NCBI RefSeq assembly: GCF_000620865.1
Contig: NZ_KK211190.1
Location: forward strand, 1,439,971 to 1,503,970
Direction of reading: 5' to 3'
DNA: 64,000 nucleotides
From: Exiguobacterium sibiricum 7-3
GTDB taxonomy: Bacteria; Bacillota; Bacilli; Exiguobacteriales; Exiguobacteriaceae
Below, in pieces: positions 51,916 through 60,505 of this stretch. Position 1 is the first letter of the stretch. The number at the start of each line of letters is the position of its first letter. Below the pieces are notes generated by a model, which saw only the letters and a list, made by a program, of their open reading frames with translations, had not been told where the DNA came from and made no database searches. The position numbers were made by a program, and so were the translations under genes.

Positions 51916-52824
51916 TCATAACACCTGCACAAATTCTTTTGCCTGTTGCTCCAATTGCTTGGCAGAATCCGCCAAGAGATCAAATTCGCGGACCGTCTGT
52001 TCGAGCTGTCCGCTGCTCGTTTTAACTTTTAACGAGATGTGTTCGATACTCGTTGAGACTTCCTCAATCCGTTTAACGATTCCTTCGATATTATCTTTGA
52101 TTTCACCGATCGATTGGGAGACTTTATTGGAAAGATTGCGGACTTCGGTCGCAACGACGTTAAAACCGCGTCCGTGTTCTCCGGCACGTGCTGCTTCGAT
52201 GGCTGCATTGAGTGCCAACAGATTCGTCTGGGCGGCGATGTCACGGATCGTCTTGACGATATCCGTGATTGAATCGGTCTGCGCCTGGAGTTGGACGAGA
52301 TTCGCAAGGTTTGTTGTCGATTCCGCTTCGATTTGTTGAACGGTCGCGAGCACGTTCAGTCCGTCTTGTCGTCCACTTTCTGATTTCACGGTTAAAAAGG
52401 CCGATGTCGCATTCAGTTCTTCGGCCATCCGCAAGACGTCCTGTTGGCGGACCGTGATGTCGGTCGCGATTTTCGAGACACCGACGACACGGCGGCCATC
52501 TTCCGAGAAAATCGGCATATACGTCGCTTCGAGCCATTTTTGCTGTCCATCCGCCGCCCGCCGTTCGATTTTGTCCTGATAGGTGATGCCTTGCATCAAC
52601 TTTCGCCAAAACAGTTCATAAGCCGGACTGTCCGCGTACCCCGAAAAACAAAGATCCCGATGATACTTCCCGATCAGCTCGTCGACCTCATACCCCATCG
52701 TCCGGGCAAACAACTCATTGACGTAAGCCACTTTGCGTCGGTCATCAAATCGGATAATCGCCAGGTTCTGTTCAATTGCCCGTATAACCTGGGTATCCGT
52801 CACACGTGTCGTCTGTTCCTGCAT
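51916..52824 (-). CDS. Soluble PAS-domain methyl-accepting signal protein
   Basis: A 302-residue protein without membrane segments. Residues about 15-130 form a PAS/PAC domain ([20 protein letters not shown], then [21 protein letters not shown]). Residues about 150-300 form a short MCP signalling region with the hairpin tip [20 protein letters not shown] and [13 protein letters not shown]. It should pair with CheW/CheA as a cytoplasmic receptor, perhaps for redox or oxygen. The start at 52824 follows GAGAGGAG. It is short compared with usual receptors and lacks a HAMP domain. Confidence 0.85.
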   Translation of the reverse strand: MQEQTTRVTDTQVIRAIEQNLAIIRFDDRRKVAYVNELFARTMGYEVDELIGKYHRDLCFSGYADSPAYELFWRKLMQGITYQDKIERRAADGQQKWLEATYMPIFSEDGRRVVGVSKIATDITVRQQDVLRMAEELNATSAFLTVKSESGRQDGLNVLATVQQIEAESTTNLANLVQLQAQTDSITDIVKTIRDIAAQTNLLALNAAIEAARAGEHGRGFNVVATEVRNLSNKVSQSIGEIKDNIEGIVKRIEEVSTSIEHISLKVKTSSGQLEQTVREFDLLADSAKQLEQQAKEFVQVL

Positions 52825-52970
52825 CAATCGATCCACTCCTCTCTCAATCTCCACTCGATGATCATTAAAATGGTTATCTTGTATTATTATCCCTTATATC
52901 GACTAATCCCTTCCAAACTGGTCTTTCATTCAGTAAATAATTCATGCGTATGTATTCATTCAGCTAAAAA

Positions 52971-52996
52971 GAGGCTCCCTGAAGGAAGGGAACCTC
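52971..52996 (-). terminator. Terminator after the SDR gene
   Basis: Stem GAGGCTCCCT/AGGGAACCTC (one mismatch) with A5 on the left. Confidence 0.75.
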
Positions 52997-53007
52997 AGAA
53001 AATATCT

Positions 53008-53766
53008 TTAATAAGCACTCCATCCGCCATCCGCTACGACGATCGCTCCGTTGACGAAGCTGCTGTCTTCCGATACGAGGAACAGGGCCAGCTTGGCAAT
53101 TTCTTCTGGTTGGGCGGTTCGCGGATTTAGTCCCATCCCGAGCATCGTCCGTCCCATTCCGAACTCGTTGATGTTCGTCATCGACTGACCGATGTTCGTC
53201 TCGACTGCGCCGGGGGCAATCCCGTTGCATCGGACCCCCTCCTTGGCATACAGATACGCTGTATTTTTCGTCAATCCGACGACCGCGTGTTTTGAAGCCG
53301 TGTAAGCGGCTCCGGACCGGGCACCGTTCAATCCGCCAATCGAGATGTTATTAAGGATGACGCCGTGCCCTTGCTGTTGAAAAATCGGGACAGTCAACCG
53401 CATCAATCGCATGACGGCTGTCGTGTTAATAGAGAAAACGCGTTCCCAGCGTTCATCCGAGATATCCGCGACACCTTCCATCCCGTCCATGATGCCGGCA
53501 TTATGGACAAGGACATCCAGCTTACCGTACGTCGTGATGGTTTGATCAATCAATTGCTGAACGGCTTTTTCCTCTGCCACATTCGTTTCCACTGCTAGTG
53601 CTGTTCCTCCGTTTTCGGTGATTGTCTGCACGACTTGTCTCGCCGCGTCGCCGTGAATATCCGAAACGACGACATGTCCCCCTTCTGCCGCAAACAACTC
53701 GGCCATCGCTTTCCCCATGCCGGAGGCGGCTCCCGTGACGATGATGACTTTTTCCGATAAGCGCAT
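53008..53766 (-). CDS. Classical SDR family oxidoreductase
   Basis: A 252-residue SDR. TGAASGMGKAMAELF (about 12-26) binds the cofactor, NAGIMDG (about 90) follows, and NNISIGG with AAYTASKHAV gives Ser, Tyr and Lys of the active site. The preference for NAD is suggested by Asp at the end of the second strand (VVSDIHGD). The substrate is unknown. Single gene. Confidence 0.87.
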   Translation of the reverse strand: MRLSEKVIIVTGAASGMGKAMAELFAAEGGHVVVSDIHGDAARQVVQTITENGGTALAVETNVAEEKAVQQLIDQTITTYGKLDVLVHNAGIMDGMEGVADISDERWERVFSINTTAVMRLMRLTVPIFQQQGHGVILNNISIGGLNGARSGAAYTASKHAVVGLTKNTAYLYAKEGVRCNGIAPGAVETNIGQSMTNINEFGMGRTMLGMGLNPRTAQPEEIAKLALFLVSEDSSFVNGAIVVADGGWSAY

Positions 53767-53886
53767 AATTCCTCATCCTTTCCGATTGGATTTAGCCTTT
53801 CCTTGTTCTTTTTCCTTTTTTTTGTTCGGACAGTCGCTTGGCTTGATGGTAATTCGGTTCCCGTTTTTTTGAAAAACATAAAAAAA

Positions 53887-53912
53887 CGGGAACCCCCTGA
53901 TGAGAGTTCCCG
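53887..53912 (-). terminator. Terminator of the amaP-asp23 operon
   Basis: Stem CGGGAAC/GTTCCCG with an A-run on the left giving a minus-strand U-tract. Confidence 0.85.
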
Positions 53913-53922
53913 GACGCTTCGA

Positions 53923-54363
53923 TTATTTTAATTCGCGGCTTGTTTTTTCTTCCGCCTGTTCGTTTTTGCTTTTCGCATCGAACTCGGCGCGTGTCATGAC
54001 GTCTTCAACATGCATGTTGACTTCGACGACTTCAAGTCCGGTCATATCTCCGATTGCTTTTTTGATTTTGGCGACCGTTTCCTGGAAGATGGACGGGATA
54101 TTTTTGCCGTATTCGACGATGACACGGAGATCAAGCGCCACTTGGCGTTCACCGACTTCTGCGCCGACACCTTTTGTGATGTCTTCCGTGCTGCGGAGAC
54201 GATCCGTCAAACCGCTCATGAATCCACCACTCATCGATAAGATGCCTTGGACTTCGTTTGAAGCAATCCCGGCGATTTTTTTGATGACCTGATCTTCGAA
54301 TGTTAATTTATTCGAGCGTACCTCTTCGGTTTGTCCAGTTGTGTTTAATGATTCGTTTGCCAT
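53923..54363 (-). CDS. asp23: Asp23/Gls24-family envelope stress protein
   Basis: A 146-residue Asp23 protein: LTFEDQVIKKIAGIASNEV, split here as the opening helix, then GLTDRLRS and VALDLRVIVEYGKNIPSIFQ, ending in a charged tail. Members bind the membrane through AmaP and respond to alkaline or cell-wall stress; in S. aureus asp23 is a standard sigma-B marker. Third gene of its operon, with site AAAGGAGAG before the ATG. Confidence 0.9.
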   Translation of the reverse strand: MANESLNTTGQTEEVRSNKLTFEDQVIKKIAGIASNEVQGILSMSGGFMSGLTDRLRSTEDITKGVGAEVGERQVALDLRVIVEYGKNIPSIFQETVAKIKKAIGDMTGLEVVEVNMHVEDVMTRAEFDAKSKNEQAEEKTSRELK

Positions 54364-54410
54364 TTGAAATCTCTCCTTTTAAATGTAGTATGAAATGAAT
54401 TATATATGAA

Positions 54411-54617
54411 TCAATCCCGGTTAAAGAACTGAATCCATCCTTCAATATCAAGTGCTCCGTCCCGCCACTTCCCAATCAGAAAGCCGATCGCGGTAAAGAC
54501 GAGCAACAGCATCGTGGGTCCGAAACCGATTGTCAGGAACAGAACCGCGATCACGAGTCCAACGAGACCGCCGACTAACCGGAACCGGTACGGATACAAT
54601 TGTTCTTTCGTACTCAT
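54411..54617 (-). CDS. DUF2273 small membrane protein
   Basis: A 68-residue protein starting at ATG 54617 behind GGGAGG. Two hydrophobic segments (about 16-33 and 35-48) with LIGKWRDGALDIEGWIQFF at the end fit DUF2273. In many Firmicutes it lies between amaP and asp23, as here, and is thought to help anchor Asp23. Confidence 0.85.
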   Translation of the reverse strand: MSTKEQLYPYRFRLVGGLVGLVIAVLFLTIGFGPTMLLLVFTAIGFLIGKWRDGALDIEGWIQFFNRD

Positions 54618-54632
54618 GTTCAATTCCTCCCT

Positions 54633-55175
54633 TTAGACGACACGTTCCGACGTTTTGGTTTTTGTATCACTGATTTTGACTTTTGTACTGGTCACCGGCA
54701 ACTCAAGCAAGGATTCGACGGCGTGTTTCGCACGCTCTTGAATATCTTTACCGATTGTCGGTAGCCCATCTTGACCAAAGACCGAGCAGTCAACGGTTAA
54801 GGCGACGGTCTCTTTTTTCGAATGGATGTCCGCATGAACGCTTGGCGTCCGGACTCCATTGATACCACGAATCGACTCAAGCGCCGTCCGTTCGATGGTT
54901 TCTTTCGAAATCGTGATGTTACCGTCTCCTGTCCGGATCAATAACCGTTGACCTTTCGAGCGGCTGAGTAATCCGGTGAATAAGAGAATAACGAATACGA
55001 AAGCTAAAAACCCACCAATTGAGAGAACCGTGTAGCTGTACCATTGTTGATCCTGCCATTGTTCAAGTAACGGGCTGAGTCGTGGAACATCGTAGACGCC
55101 GAGAACCAGTAAGCCGACGCTCACTAACCCGAGCAGACCGATGAGAACGAGTAAGAAACGATTAAACCCATTCAT
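54633..55175 (-). CDS. amaP: AmaP, membrane anchor of Asp23
   Basis: A 180-residue protein starting at ATG 55175 with AAAGGAGAG upstream. Two membrane segments (about 5-25 and 50-75) form a hairpin, followed by a cytoplasmic Asp23-like domain (LIRTGDGNITISKETIERTAL, then VALTVDCSVFGQDGLPTIG). In S. aureus, AmaP recruits Asp23 to the membrane. First gene of the operon behind a sigma-B-type promoter. Confidence 0.85.
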   Translation of the reverse strand: MNGFNRFLLVLIGLLGLVSVGLLVLGVYDVPRLSPLLEQWQDQQWYSYTVLSIGGFLAFVFVILLFTGLLSRSKGQRLLIRTGDGNITISKETIERTALESIRGINGVRTPSVHADIHSKKETVALTVDCSVFGQDGLPTIGKDIQERAKHAVESLLELPVTSTKVKISDTKTKTSERVV

Positions 55176-55258
55176 CTTCATCTCTCCTTTAGATAACATT
55201 GTAAGATTCTTTCACATAAGACTTTCGCTATCTGAAATATTATGTGTATGGTGTGTTT

Positions 55259-55283
55259 ATTCCCGTTCACTAGACCTTAAAAC
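55259..55283 (-). promoter_or_regulatory. Sigma-B-type promoter of amaP-DUF2273-asp23
   Basis: Read on the minus strand: GTTTTA, 13-bp spacer, GGGAAT, identical hexamers and spacing to the yflT promoter at 11999-12023. It lies about 80 bases upstream of amaP. Confidence 0.75.
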
Positions 55284-55465
55284 ATTTAAAGGCACTTTTA
55301 ATTAAAGTTCCATTATTCTGATTATTCAAAGATGGATTTACTGAAAACCAGTGTTTTACTTACTATATTTCATAAAAAAAGTCCCTTTCGTCGAAAAATC
55401 AAGGAAGGAACTTTCGTATTCTATGAAAAAACAGGATTTACCATATGGTTCTTGCATTGTCAATA

Positions 55466-55909
55466 TCATTTTACCCGGATGGAAAATGCGACGTTTCCGT
55501 CCCCTTGCTTCCACCACGCATAAACATGATAGATATAAAGCCCTTTCTTGTTTGGTGCGGTTAACTGTTCGTTCTTCAGTTGAATCGTTTTTTTCGTGTC
55601 ACCCTTCTGCCATTGTTCGGCCTTGATTCGCGTTGGGGCAGAACCATTAGTAAATGCAACATCAATCTTCTCACTAGGTTTGACGACGGTTGGTGTTTGT
55701 TCCGCTGTCATGTCGAGTGGTGTCGTATCACTAAGGTCAATACACTTGCTGTTCAACAAGCTATTCCAGCAGGACGAACCGCTTGTCACGTCAATCTCCC
55801 TCCCATTGACGGAAACGTCCGGTTCCGGAGGACTTCCGCGAAACGGTTCGAAATATAAAGTCAATCCGACTACTACTATTAGTAGAACAAGCCAAAATCG
55901 TTTTTTCAT
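55466..55909 (-). CDS. Hypothetical exported protein
   Basis: A 147-residue protein with a membrane anchor or signal at the start (KKRFWLVLLIVVVGLTLYF) and site AAAGGAAA. The mature part holds two Cys (SSCWNSLLNSKCID) that could form a disulfide and a beta-rich end (GLYIYHVYAWWKQGDGNVAF). It has an Ig-like look but no family is recognised. Confidence 0.65.
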   Translation of the reverse strand: MKKRFWLVLLIVVVGLTLYFEPFRGSPPEPDVSVNGREIDVTSGSSCWNSLLNSKCIDLSDTTPLDMTAEQTPTVVKPSEKIDVAFTNGSAPTRIKAEQWQKGDTKKTIQLKNEQLTAPNKKGLYIYHVYAWWKQGDGNVAFSIRVK

Positions 55910-56015
55910 GATTTGTTTCCTTTCTTCCTTCGAACTGCCGGTCCGAGGTTTGCTGATGTTTAAAAAAGGTTAATACTTCTAAGTTGAGTTAAAAAATATG
56001 TAGGAGGTTTTTTGA

Positions 56016-56744
56016 ATGATCGAAAATAAAGTCGTCATCATTACAGGAGCATCAAGTGGCATCGGGGAAGCCACGGCTAAGTTACTGGCAAAACAAGGTG
56101 CGCAATTGGTACTCGCAGCACGCCGGGAAGATCGTCTGAAATCTTTGCAAAAAGAAATCGAAGACCTCGGCGGCAAAGCCGTCTATCAAGTAACGGACGT
56201 TACGGACGCGTCGCAAGTCGATGCGCTCGCGAAACTCGCGCAAGACACGTTTGGTTCGGTCGATGTCCTCGTCAATAACGCCGGTTTGATGCCGTTGTCA
56301 AAACTGAACAAAAATAAACAGGATGAATGGAACACGATGGTCGACGTCAACATCAAAGGCGTTCTCTATGGCATCGGTGCCGTTCTGCCGTATATGCGCG
56401 AGCAGAAACGTGGACACATCATCAACATCTCGTCTGTCGCAGGACATGACGTCATGCCATCAAGTGCCGTCTATAGCGGGACGAAGTTTGCCGTCCGTGC
56501 GATTACGGAAGGCTTACGTAAAGAAGAATCGGTTGAGAATAACATCCGGGCGACAATCATTTCACCGGGAGCGGTCGATACCGAATTGAAAGATCACATC
56601 ACGGACGAAGAAATTAAACAAGGCATCGGTAACTTAAAAGCGATGGACGCTGACGCGATTGCCCGCGCCATTGCCTACGCCGTTAATGAACCGGATGATG
56701 TGGCAGTTAACGAAATCCTGATTCGCCCAACTGCACAACAATAA
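56016..56744 (+). CDS. Classical SDR family oxidoreductase
   Basis: A 242-residue SDR with TGASSGIGEATAKLL (about 10-24), NNAGLMP (about 87), NISSVAG and the catalytic pair in AVYSGTKFAV. RREDRL after the second strand suggests NADP preference. The C-terminus (DDVAVNEILIRPTAQQ) is that of the YdfG/serine-dehydrogenase-like group. Site GGAGG precedes the ATG. Substrate unknown. Confidence 0.88.
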   Translation: MIENKVVIITGASSGIGEATAKLLAKQGAQLVLAARREDRLKSLQKEIEDLGGKAVYQVTDVTDASQVDALAKLAQDTFGSVDVLVNNAGLMPLSKLNKNKQDEWNTMVDVNIKGVLYGIGAVLPYMREQKRGHIINISSVAGHDVMPSSAVYSGTKFAVRAITEGLRKEESVENNIRATIISPGAVDTELKDHITDEEIKQGIGNLKAMDADAIARAIAYAVNEPDDVAVNEILIRPTAQQ

Positions 56745-56753
56745 GTCAAAACG

Positions 56754-56786
56754 AACACCGCCTGATTCAGACGGTGTTTTTTTTAT
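56754..56786. terminator. Terminator between convergent genes
   Basis: Stem AACACCG/CGGTGTT with inner CTGA/TCAG and a T8 run. The stop codon of the minus-strand gene lies inside it. Confidence 0.85.
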
Positions 56787-57771
56787 GGAGTAATCGTTCC
56801 GCAATCAGCTGATAGGACCGGAGCCGTTTGTCCTGATTAAATGCGTTGTTGATCAACAGGAACTGATCAGTCTGATACCGGTCGGACAAGTCCTGCAGTT
56901 CTTTAGCGACGGTCTCAGGTGTTCCGACGATCGACCGCCGGCGGTCGTTTTGAATACGCCGTTGCTGTTCTTCGTTCCACTGTTTCGTTTCAGTCGTCGC
57001 AAACGACGGCACGATCGAATGGCCAAGCCGGATTCCTTGAATCCAGGCGTCCTGCGTTCGTGCCAATGCTTCCGCTTCTTCCATCGTTTCGGCACAGATG
57101 ACGAAAACACAGACGATGACGTTCGGTGTCCGTCCGTCGACCGGAACGAATGCGTCCCGGTACGTCCGTAACGTTTCTTCCCACTTATCGGGATTAATGA
57201 AGTGACCAAACACAAGTCCGTGTCCGCGTTCAGCGGCCAGTGAGGCACTGCGCGGTGACAGACCGAGCACGGATAACGGCAACCGTTCCTCGACACGCGG
57301 CGTCGTCTTGACGATCCGGTACGGATGGCGCGACGACAACCGGTCGGTCAAAAAGCCGTCGACTTCATCGAGCAGGCGCGGAAATTCAGCGGCGGCATTC
57401 TCGGAACCGTCCGTCAAGGCGCGCCGTGTCCGTTCGCTGCCACCCGGTGAATTGCCGATTCCGAGTTCAATCCGGTTCGGATAAAACGCAGCCAGTGTCG
57501 AAAACGTCTCGGCGATTTTGAGCGGATGGTACTGAGGCAATAACACGCCGCCGGACCCGAGTTTGATCCGGGAAGTCACATCCCCCATCCGGGCGATGAA
57601 TAATTCCGGTGCGGCACTGAGCAGTCCGTTCGTATTGTGATGTTCAGCAAACCAATAGCGTTCGTACCCGAGGCGTTCTGCCTCGAGGACCAGCCGTTTC
57701 GTCGCTTCCATCGTTTGTTCGATTGTATCCCCCTCGTGAAGCGGGACTTGATCCAAGATGCCTAAGCGCAT
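56767..57771 (-). CDS. LLM-class flavin-dependent oxidoreductase
   Basis: A 334-residue luciferase-like monooxygenase-fold protein, starting at 57771 behind AGGAGG. RLGILDQVPLHEG, YERYWFAEHHNTNGL and IGNSPGGSERTRRAL are typical of the single-subunit 'alkane monooxygenase-like' group found across Bacillales, which uses reduced FMN. Ends with QLIAERLL. Substrate unknown. Convergent with the SDR gene. Confidence 0.87.
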   Translation of the reverse strand: MRLGILDQVPLHEGDTIEQTMEATKRLVLEAERLGYERYWFAEHHNTNGLLSAAPELFIARMGDVTSRIKLGSGGVLLPQYHPLKIAETFSTLAAFYPNRIELGIGNSPGGSERTRRALTDGSENAAAEFPRLLDEVDGFLTDRLSSRHPYRIVKTTPRVEERLPLSVLGLSPRSASLAAERGHGLVFGHFINPDKWEETLRTYRDAFVPVDGRTPNVIVCVFVICAETMEEAEALARTQDAWIQGIRLGHSIVPSFATTETKQWNEEQQRRIQNDRRRSIVGTPETVAKELQDLSDRYQTDQFLLINNAFNQDKRLRSYQLIAERLLHKKNTV

Positions 57772-57833
57772 GACCTCGCCTCCTCTACACATTCAGTGTA
57801 CGCGGTCGATGCGGTGAATTCAAAAAGAAGGTG

Positions 57834-58526
57834 TCAGGCGCGGACGAGCCGGCGGTCTTCGATGATCAGTCCGTCGCGCATCTCGATTTTCCGGTTGGCG
57901 CGCTCAGCGAGGGCCGGATCATGGGTGACGAACAGCACACCGCACCCTTTCTCTTCATTCAGACTGCGCAACAGGTTAAAGATGATTTCCCCCGTTTCCG
58001 TATCCAAATTACCGGTCGGTTCATCTGCGAGTAACCACTTCGGTTCATGGACGAGGGCCCGGGCGACGGCGACCCGTTGCTGTTGACCACCGGACAGTTG
58101 TGACGGCAGCGAGCCGGCTTTATCGGCGAGTCCGACCTTTTCAAGCAATGACAAGGCCCGTTCTTTTTTATCGTACGTCACTTTTCGCCCGAATAACGGC
58201 GCCATGACGTTTTCGAGCGCCGTCAGCGTCGGAATCAAGTGGAACTGTTGAAAAATGAAGCCGACGTTCTCAAAGCGGAAATCGGACAGTTCTTTGCTCT
58301 TGAGCTGATGAATTGCTTGATCCCCGTATGACAAGGTACCGCTTGTCGGACGGTCGAGTGTCCCGATTAAGCTCAGTAACGTTGATTTTCCTGACCCGGA
58401 TGGTCCGATAATCGAGATGAAATCACCTGCATCGAGCGTGAGCTTGATATCCGATAACGCATGGGTCTCGATCCCGTCACCGGTAAAGGATTTTCCGATT
58501 TGTTGACAGATGAATGTGTCTTGCAT
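57834..58526 (-). CDS. ABC transporter ATP-binding protein without adjacent permease
   Basis: A 230-residue LolD/MacB-type ATPase starting at 58526 behind GAGGAGG. Walker A GPSGSGKSTLLSLIG, Q-loop FIFQQFHLIPTLTALENV, signature LSGGQQQRVAVARAL and Walker B WLLADEPTGNLD are all intact. Such ATPases normally work with a FtsX-like permease in the same operon, but none lies within the neighbouring genes, so its partner is elsewhere. Confidence 0.88.
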   Translation of the reverse strand: MQDTFICQQIGKSFTGDGIETHALSDIKLTLDAGDFISIIGPSGSGKSTLLSLIGTLDRPTSGTLSYGDQAIHQLKSKELSDFRFENVGFIFQQFHLIPTLTALENVMAPLFGRKVTYDKKERALSLLEKVGLADKAGSLPSQLSGGQQQRVAVARALVHEPKWLLADEPTGNLDTETGEIIFNLLRSLNEEKGCGVLFVTHDPALAERANRKIEMRDGLIIEDRRLVRA

Positions 58527-58593
58527 GTTTTCCCTCCTCAAGTAAGCAGCTGTCTACCTGTTTCTCCATTTTATTGGAAATTCCTGCAAAAAA

Positions 58594-58616
58594 AGACCTT
58601 CTTTTTCAGAAGGTCT
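58594..58616 (-). terminator. Terminator after the small membrane gene
   Basis: Stem AGACCTTCT/AGAAGGTCT with an A7 run on the left. Confidence 0.85.
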
Positions 58617-58618
58617 GC

Positions 58619-59017
58619 TTAGGATGACATCGAAGGCCGGTTGGACGACATCTTTTTTTGATACATCCATTCATACGGCACGATATAAAACAGGCAGGCA
58701 AGCGTCGCAAATCGGACGATACCACTTAAATTTTGGCGTGACTCGACGAAGGTCTCCTGACCAAAATAATCATAAAAACCGATGAATAACAGGATCGCAA
58801 AAACTCCGGCTGTCAGATAAATCAGCAAACGTAACGACAACGGATGTCGCCTTGTGATGAAGAGCATTGGCAGACCAATCGCAAACGTAAACAACGTCGT
58901 CGCAAAGGTACCAAACTGGTATAAAAACTCATTTTCGACATTTGTTAAGAAGGCATACGCAGTGAACAATAAAAAGGATCCAATCGCACTGACGGCTGAA
59001 TAACTGACCAGACGCAT
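58619..59017 (-). CDS. Small four-TM membrane protein
   Basis: A 132-residue protein starting at 59017 with GAAAGGAG upstream; a longer open frame reaching into the next gene is not coding. Four hydrophobic segments (about 8-28, 36-56, 62-84 and 98-118). Unknown family. It lies 55 bases after the Rrf2 regulator gene and may be co-transcribed with it. Confidence 0.65.
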   Translation of the reverse strand: MRLVSYSAVSAIGSFLLFTAYAFLTNVENEFLYQFGTFATTLFTFAIGLPMLFITRRHPLSLRLLIYLTAGVFAILLFIGFYDYFGQETFVESRQNLSGIVRFATLACLFYIVPYEWMYQKKMSSNRPSMSS

Positions 59018-59072
59018 GATGACATTTCTCCTTTCAAAAGTGAAGGCGTTTTCAAAAAAAGACAGACGACCA

Positions 59073-59489
59073 TCATCTTGCCGTCGCAAGACGATGGATG
59101 ACATCAGATAAGGTCTCGGCTTCCAGTTCTGCCTCGAGTGCCCGTTGTGCACGCACAAAGGTCTCGTCGAGCGTCGATTGGATATTCCGACCGACCGGGC
59201 AAGCCGGGTTAGGTTGTTCATGCATCGAAAATAACGTCTCTTTTGGTTCGACGGCACGGTAAATCATCAATAACGTAATGCCAGCCGGATCTTTCGTCAA
59301 CGTTGCCCCCGTTTTCCCGGCGACGGTTTGCAACAGCCCGGCTTGTCGTAACAATCCGGTCAAACGGCGAATGACGACCGGATTCGTATTGACGCTCCCA
59401 GCGATGTATTCGGAAGACAAGGCTTGATCCGGGTGAGAGGCGATCAACGCCAATATATGAACAGATACTGCTAAACGACTATTAATCAT
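59073..59489 (-). CDS. Rrf2-family transcriptional regulator (YwnA-like)
   Basis: A 138-residue winged-helix protein starting at 59489 (NSRLAVSVHILALIASHP). The recognition region is SSEYIAGSVNTNPVVIRRL. It has a single Cys (NPACPVG), so it lacks the three-Cys iron-sulfur site of IscR/NsrR and fits the cluster-free YwnA type. In B. subtilis ywnA neighbours ywnB, as here. It probably represses the divergent gene at 59615. Confidence 0.82.
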   Translation of the reverse strand: MINSRLAVSVHILALIASHPDQALSSEYIAGSVNTNPVVIRRLTGLLRQAGLLQTVAGKTGATLTKDPAGITLLMIYRAVEPKETLFSMHEQPNPACPVGRNIQSTLDETFVRAQRALEAELEAETLSDVIHRLATAR

Positions 59490-59534
59490 TTGTTTCACCA
59501 CCAGTGCTTTCAGTTTAATAAGGTCGACGTTTAA

Positions 59535-59580
59535 TGTCAATTGGCTTGACAATCGTAATTTCTGTAACTAAAATAATTAC
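59535..59580 (+). promoter_or_regulatory. Promoter with two inverted repeats for the YwnB-like gene
   Basis: TTGACA (59546-59551), 17-bp spacer, TAAAAT (59569-59574). TGTCAA-N5-TTGACA (59535-59551) covers the -35, and GTAATT-N14-AATTAC (59555-59580) spans the -10. Either could be the operator of the divergent Rrf2 regulator. Confidence 0.7.
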
Positions 59581-59614
59581 ATGAAAGAGATACATACTAT
59601 CCAAGGAGGCGTTT

Positions 59615-60244
59615 TTGATGAAGATTGCGATTATTGGAGCCAGTGGAAAAGCTGGTCGCGTTATTTTAGAGGAACTTGCACAGCGGGGGCATGCCTTAAC
59701 GGCCATCGTCCGTGACGCAACCCGCACGACACATGATACCGTACTCGAAAAGAATGCATTTGAACTGACGACGGAAGAATTGACGGATTTTGATGTCGTC
59801 ATCAATGCGTTTGGAGCAGCACCGGGAAACGAACATCAGCATGTCGATTTAGGTCGGCATTTGATTGATCAATTACGCGGTACTCCGACCCGTCTGATCA
59901 TCGTCGGTGGTGCTGGAAGTCTGTATGTCGACCAAGAACAGACACTTCAGCTTGCGGATACACCTGACTTCCCGGAGGCTTACCTACCGACGGCAAATAA
60001 TCAGGCGAAAAATTTAGCGGATTTGCAACAGACAGTCGATTTACACTGGACATTCATCAGTCCCGCTGCCTTCTTTGATCCGGAAGGACCACGGACCGGA
60101 ACATATCAATTGGCGAAAGATGTCTTGACGGTGAACGCCGCGGGTGAGAGCTACGTCAGTTATGCCGATTATGCGATTGCGTTAGCGGATGAAGTGGAGC
60201 ATCATCGCCATGATCAAGAGCGGATTTCCGTTGTATCGGTTTAA
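59615..60244 (+). CDS. NAD(P)-binding protein, YwnB-like
   Basis: A 209-residue atypical SDR of the NmrA/NAD(P)H-binding type: MKIAIIGASGKAGRVILEEL gives the GxxGxxG cofactor loop, and DVVINAFGAAPG and LIIVGGAGSLYVD follow. The usual Tyr-x-x-x-Lys is not evident. B. subtilis YwnB is the closest by look. Members may sense the redox state of the pyridine nucleotide pool. Site AAGGAGG precedes the ATG. Confidence 0.82.
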   Translation: MMKIAIIGASGKAGRVILEELAQRGHALTAIVRDATRTTHDTVLEKNAFELTTEELTDFDVVINAFGAAPGNEHQHVDLGRHLIDQLRGTPTRLIIVGGAGSLYVDQEQTLQLADTPDFPEAYLPTANNQAKNLADLQQTVDLHWTFISPAAFFDPEGPRTGTYQLAKDVLTVNAAGESYVSYADYAIALADEVEHHRHDQERISVVSV

Positions 60245-60253
60245 TCTATTGGT

Positions 60254-60284
60254 AACGTTCTCGTCTGACGGGAACGTTTTTTTA
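60254..60284 (+). terminator. Terminator after the YwnB-like gene
   Basis: Stem AACGTTC/GAACGTT then a T7 run. Confidence 0.85.
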
Positions 60285-60365
60285 ATTTTAATGAAAATCC
60301 CTAAAAGAAAAAAGGATTCTTAAAGTTCGTTTCTCTGTCGTTTTTTGAACATTCCCCCTTCCTTT

Positions 60366-60397
60366 CTTCCTAGCTGTTTTTCCCTTATACTAGGAAG
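60366..60397 (+). promoter_or_regulatory. Inverted repeat over a -10 element upstream of the resolvase-like gene
   Basis: CTTCCTAG (60366-60373) and CTAGGAAG (60390-60397) are a perfect 8-bp inverted repeat with a 16-bp spacer. TATACT (60386-60391) overlaps its right arm and is a good -10. A leader of about 105 bases follows. Confidence 0.55.
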
Positions 60398-60505
60398 TGA
60401 CAGATAAACATCGGTTGGATGACCTTGAATACGAGTTGCTCCTAGAACATATCCACGTATTCTTTTCATCGCAACAGGCAGTATGATTCGAGCGAGGAGA
60501 ACACT

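Noticed and set aside
50412-51983. Longer 523-residue form of the MATE transporter
   Set aside because: The extra 78 residues have no membrane-protein character and cross a terminator; a strong ribosome site marks the start at 51749.
52444-53130. 228-codon plus-strand open frame
   Set aside because: It is antisense to the PAS-MCP and SDR genes, runs through a terminator, and its composition mirrors the real genes.
58619-59257. 212-residue form of the small membrane protein
   Set aside because: The extension lies antiparallel in phase with the Rrf2 gene's coding region; the ribosome site supports 59017.
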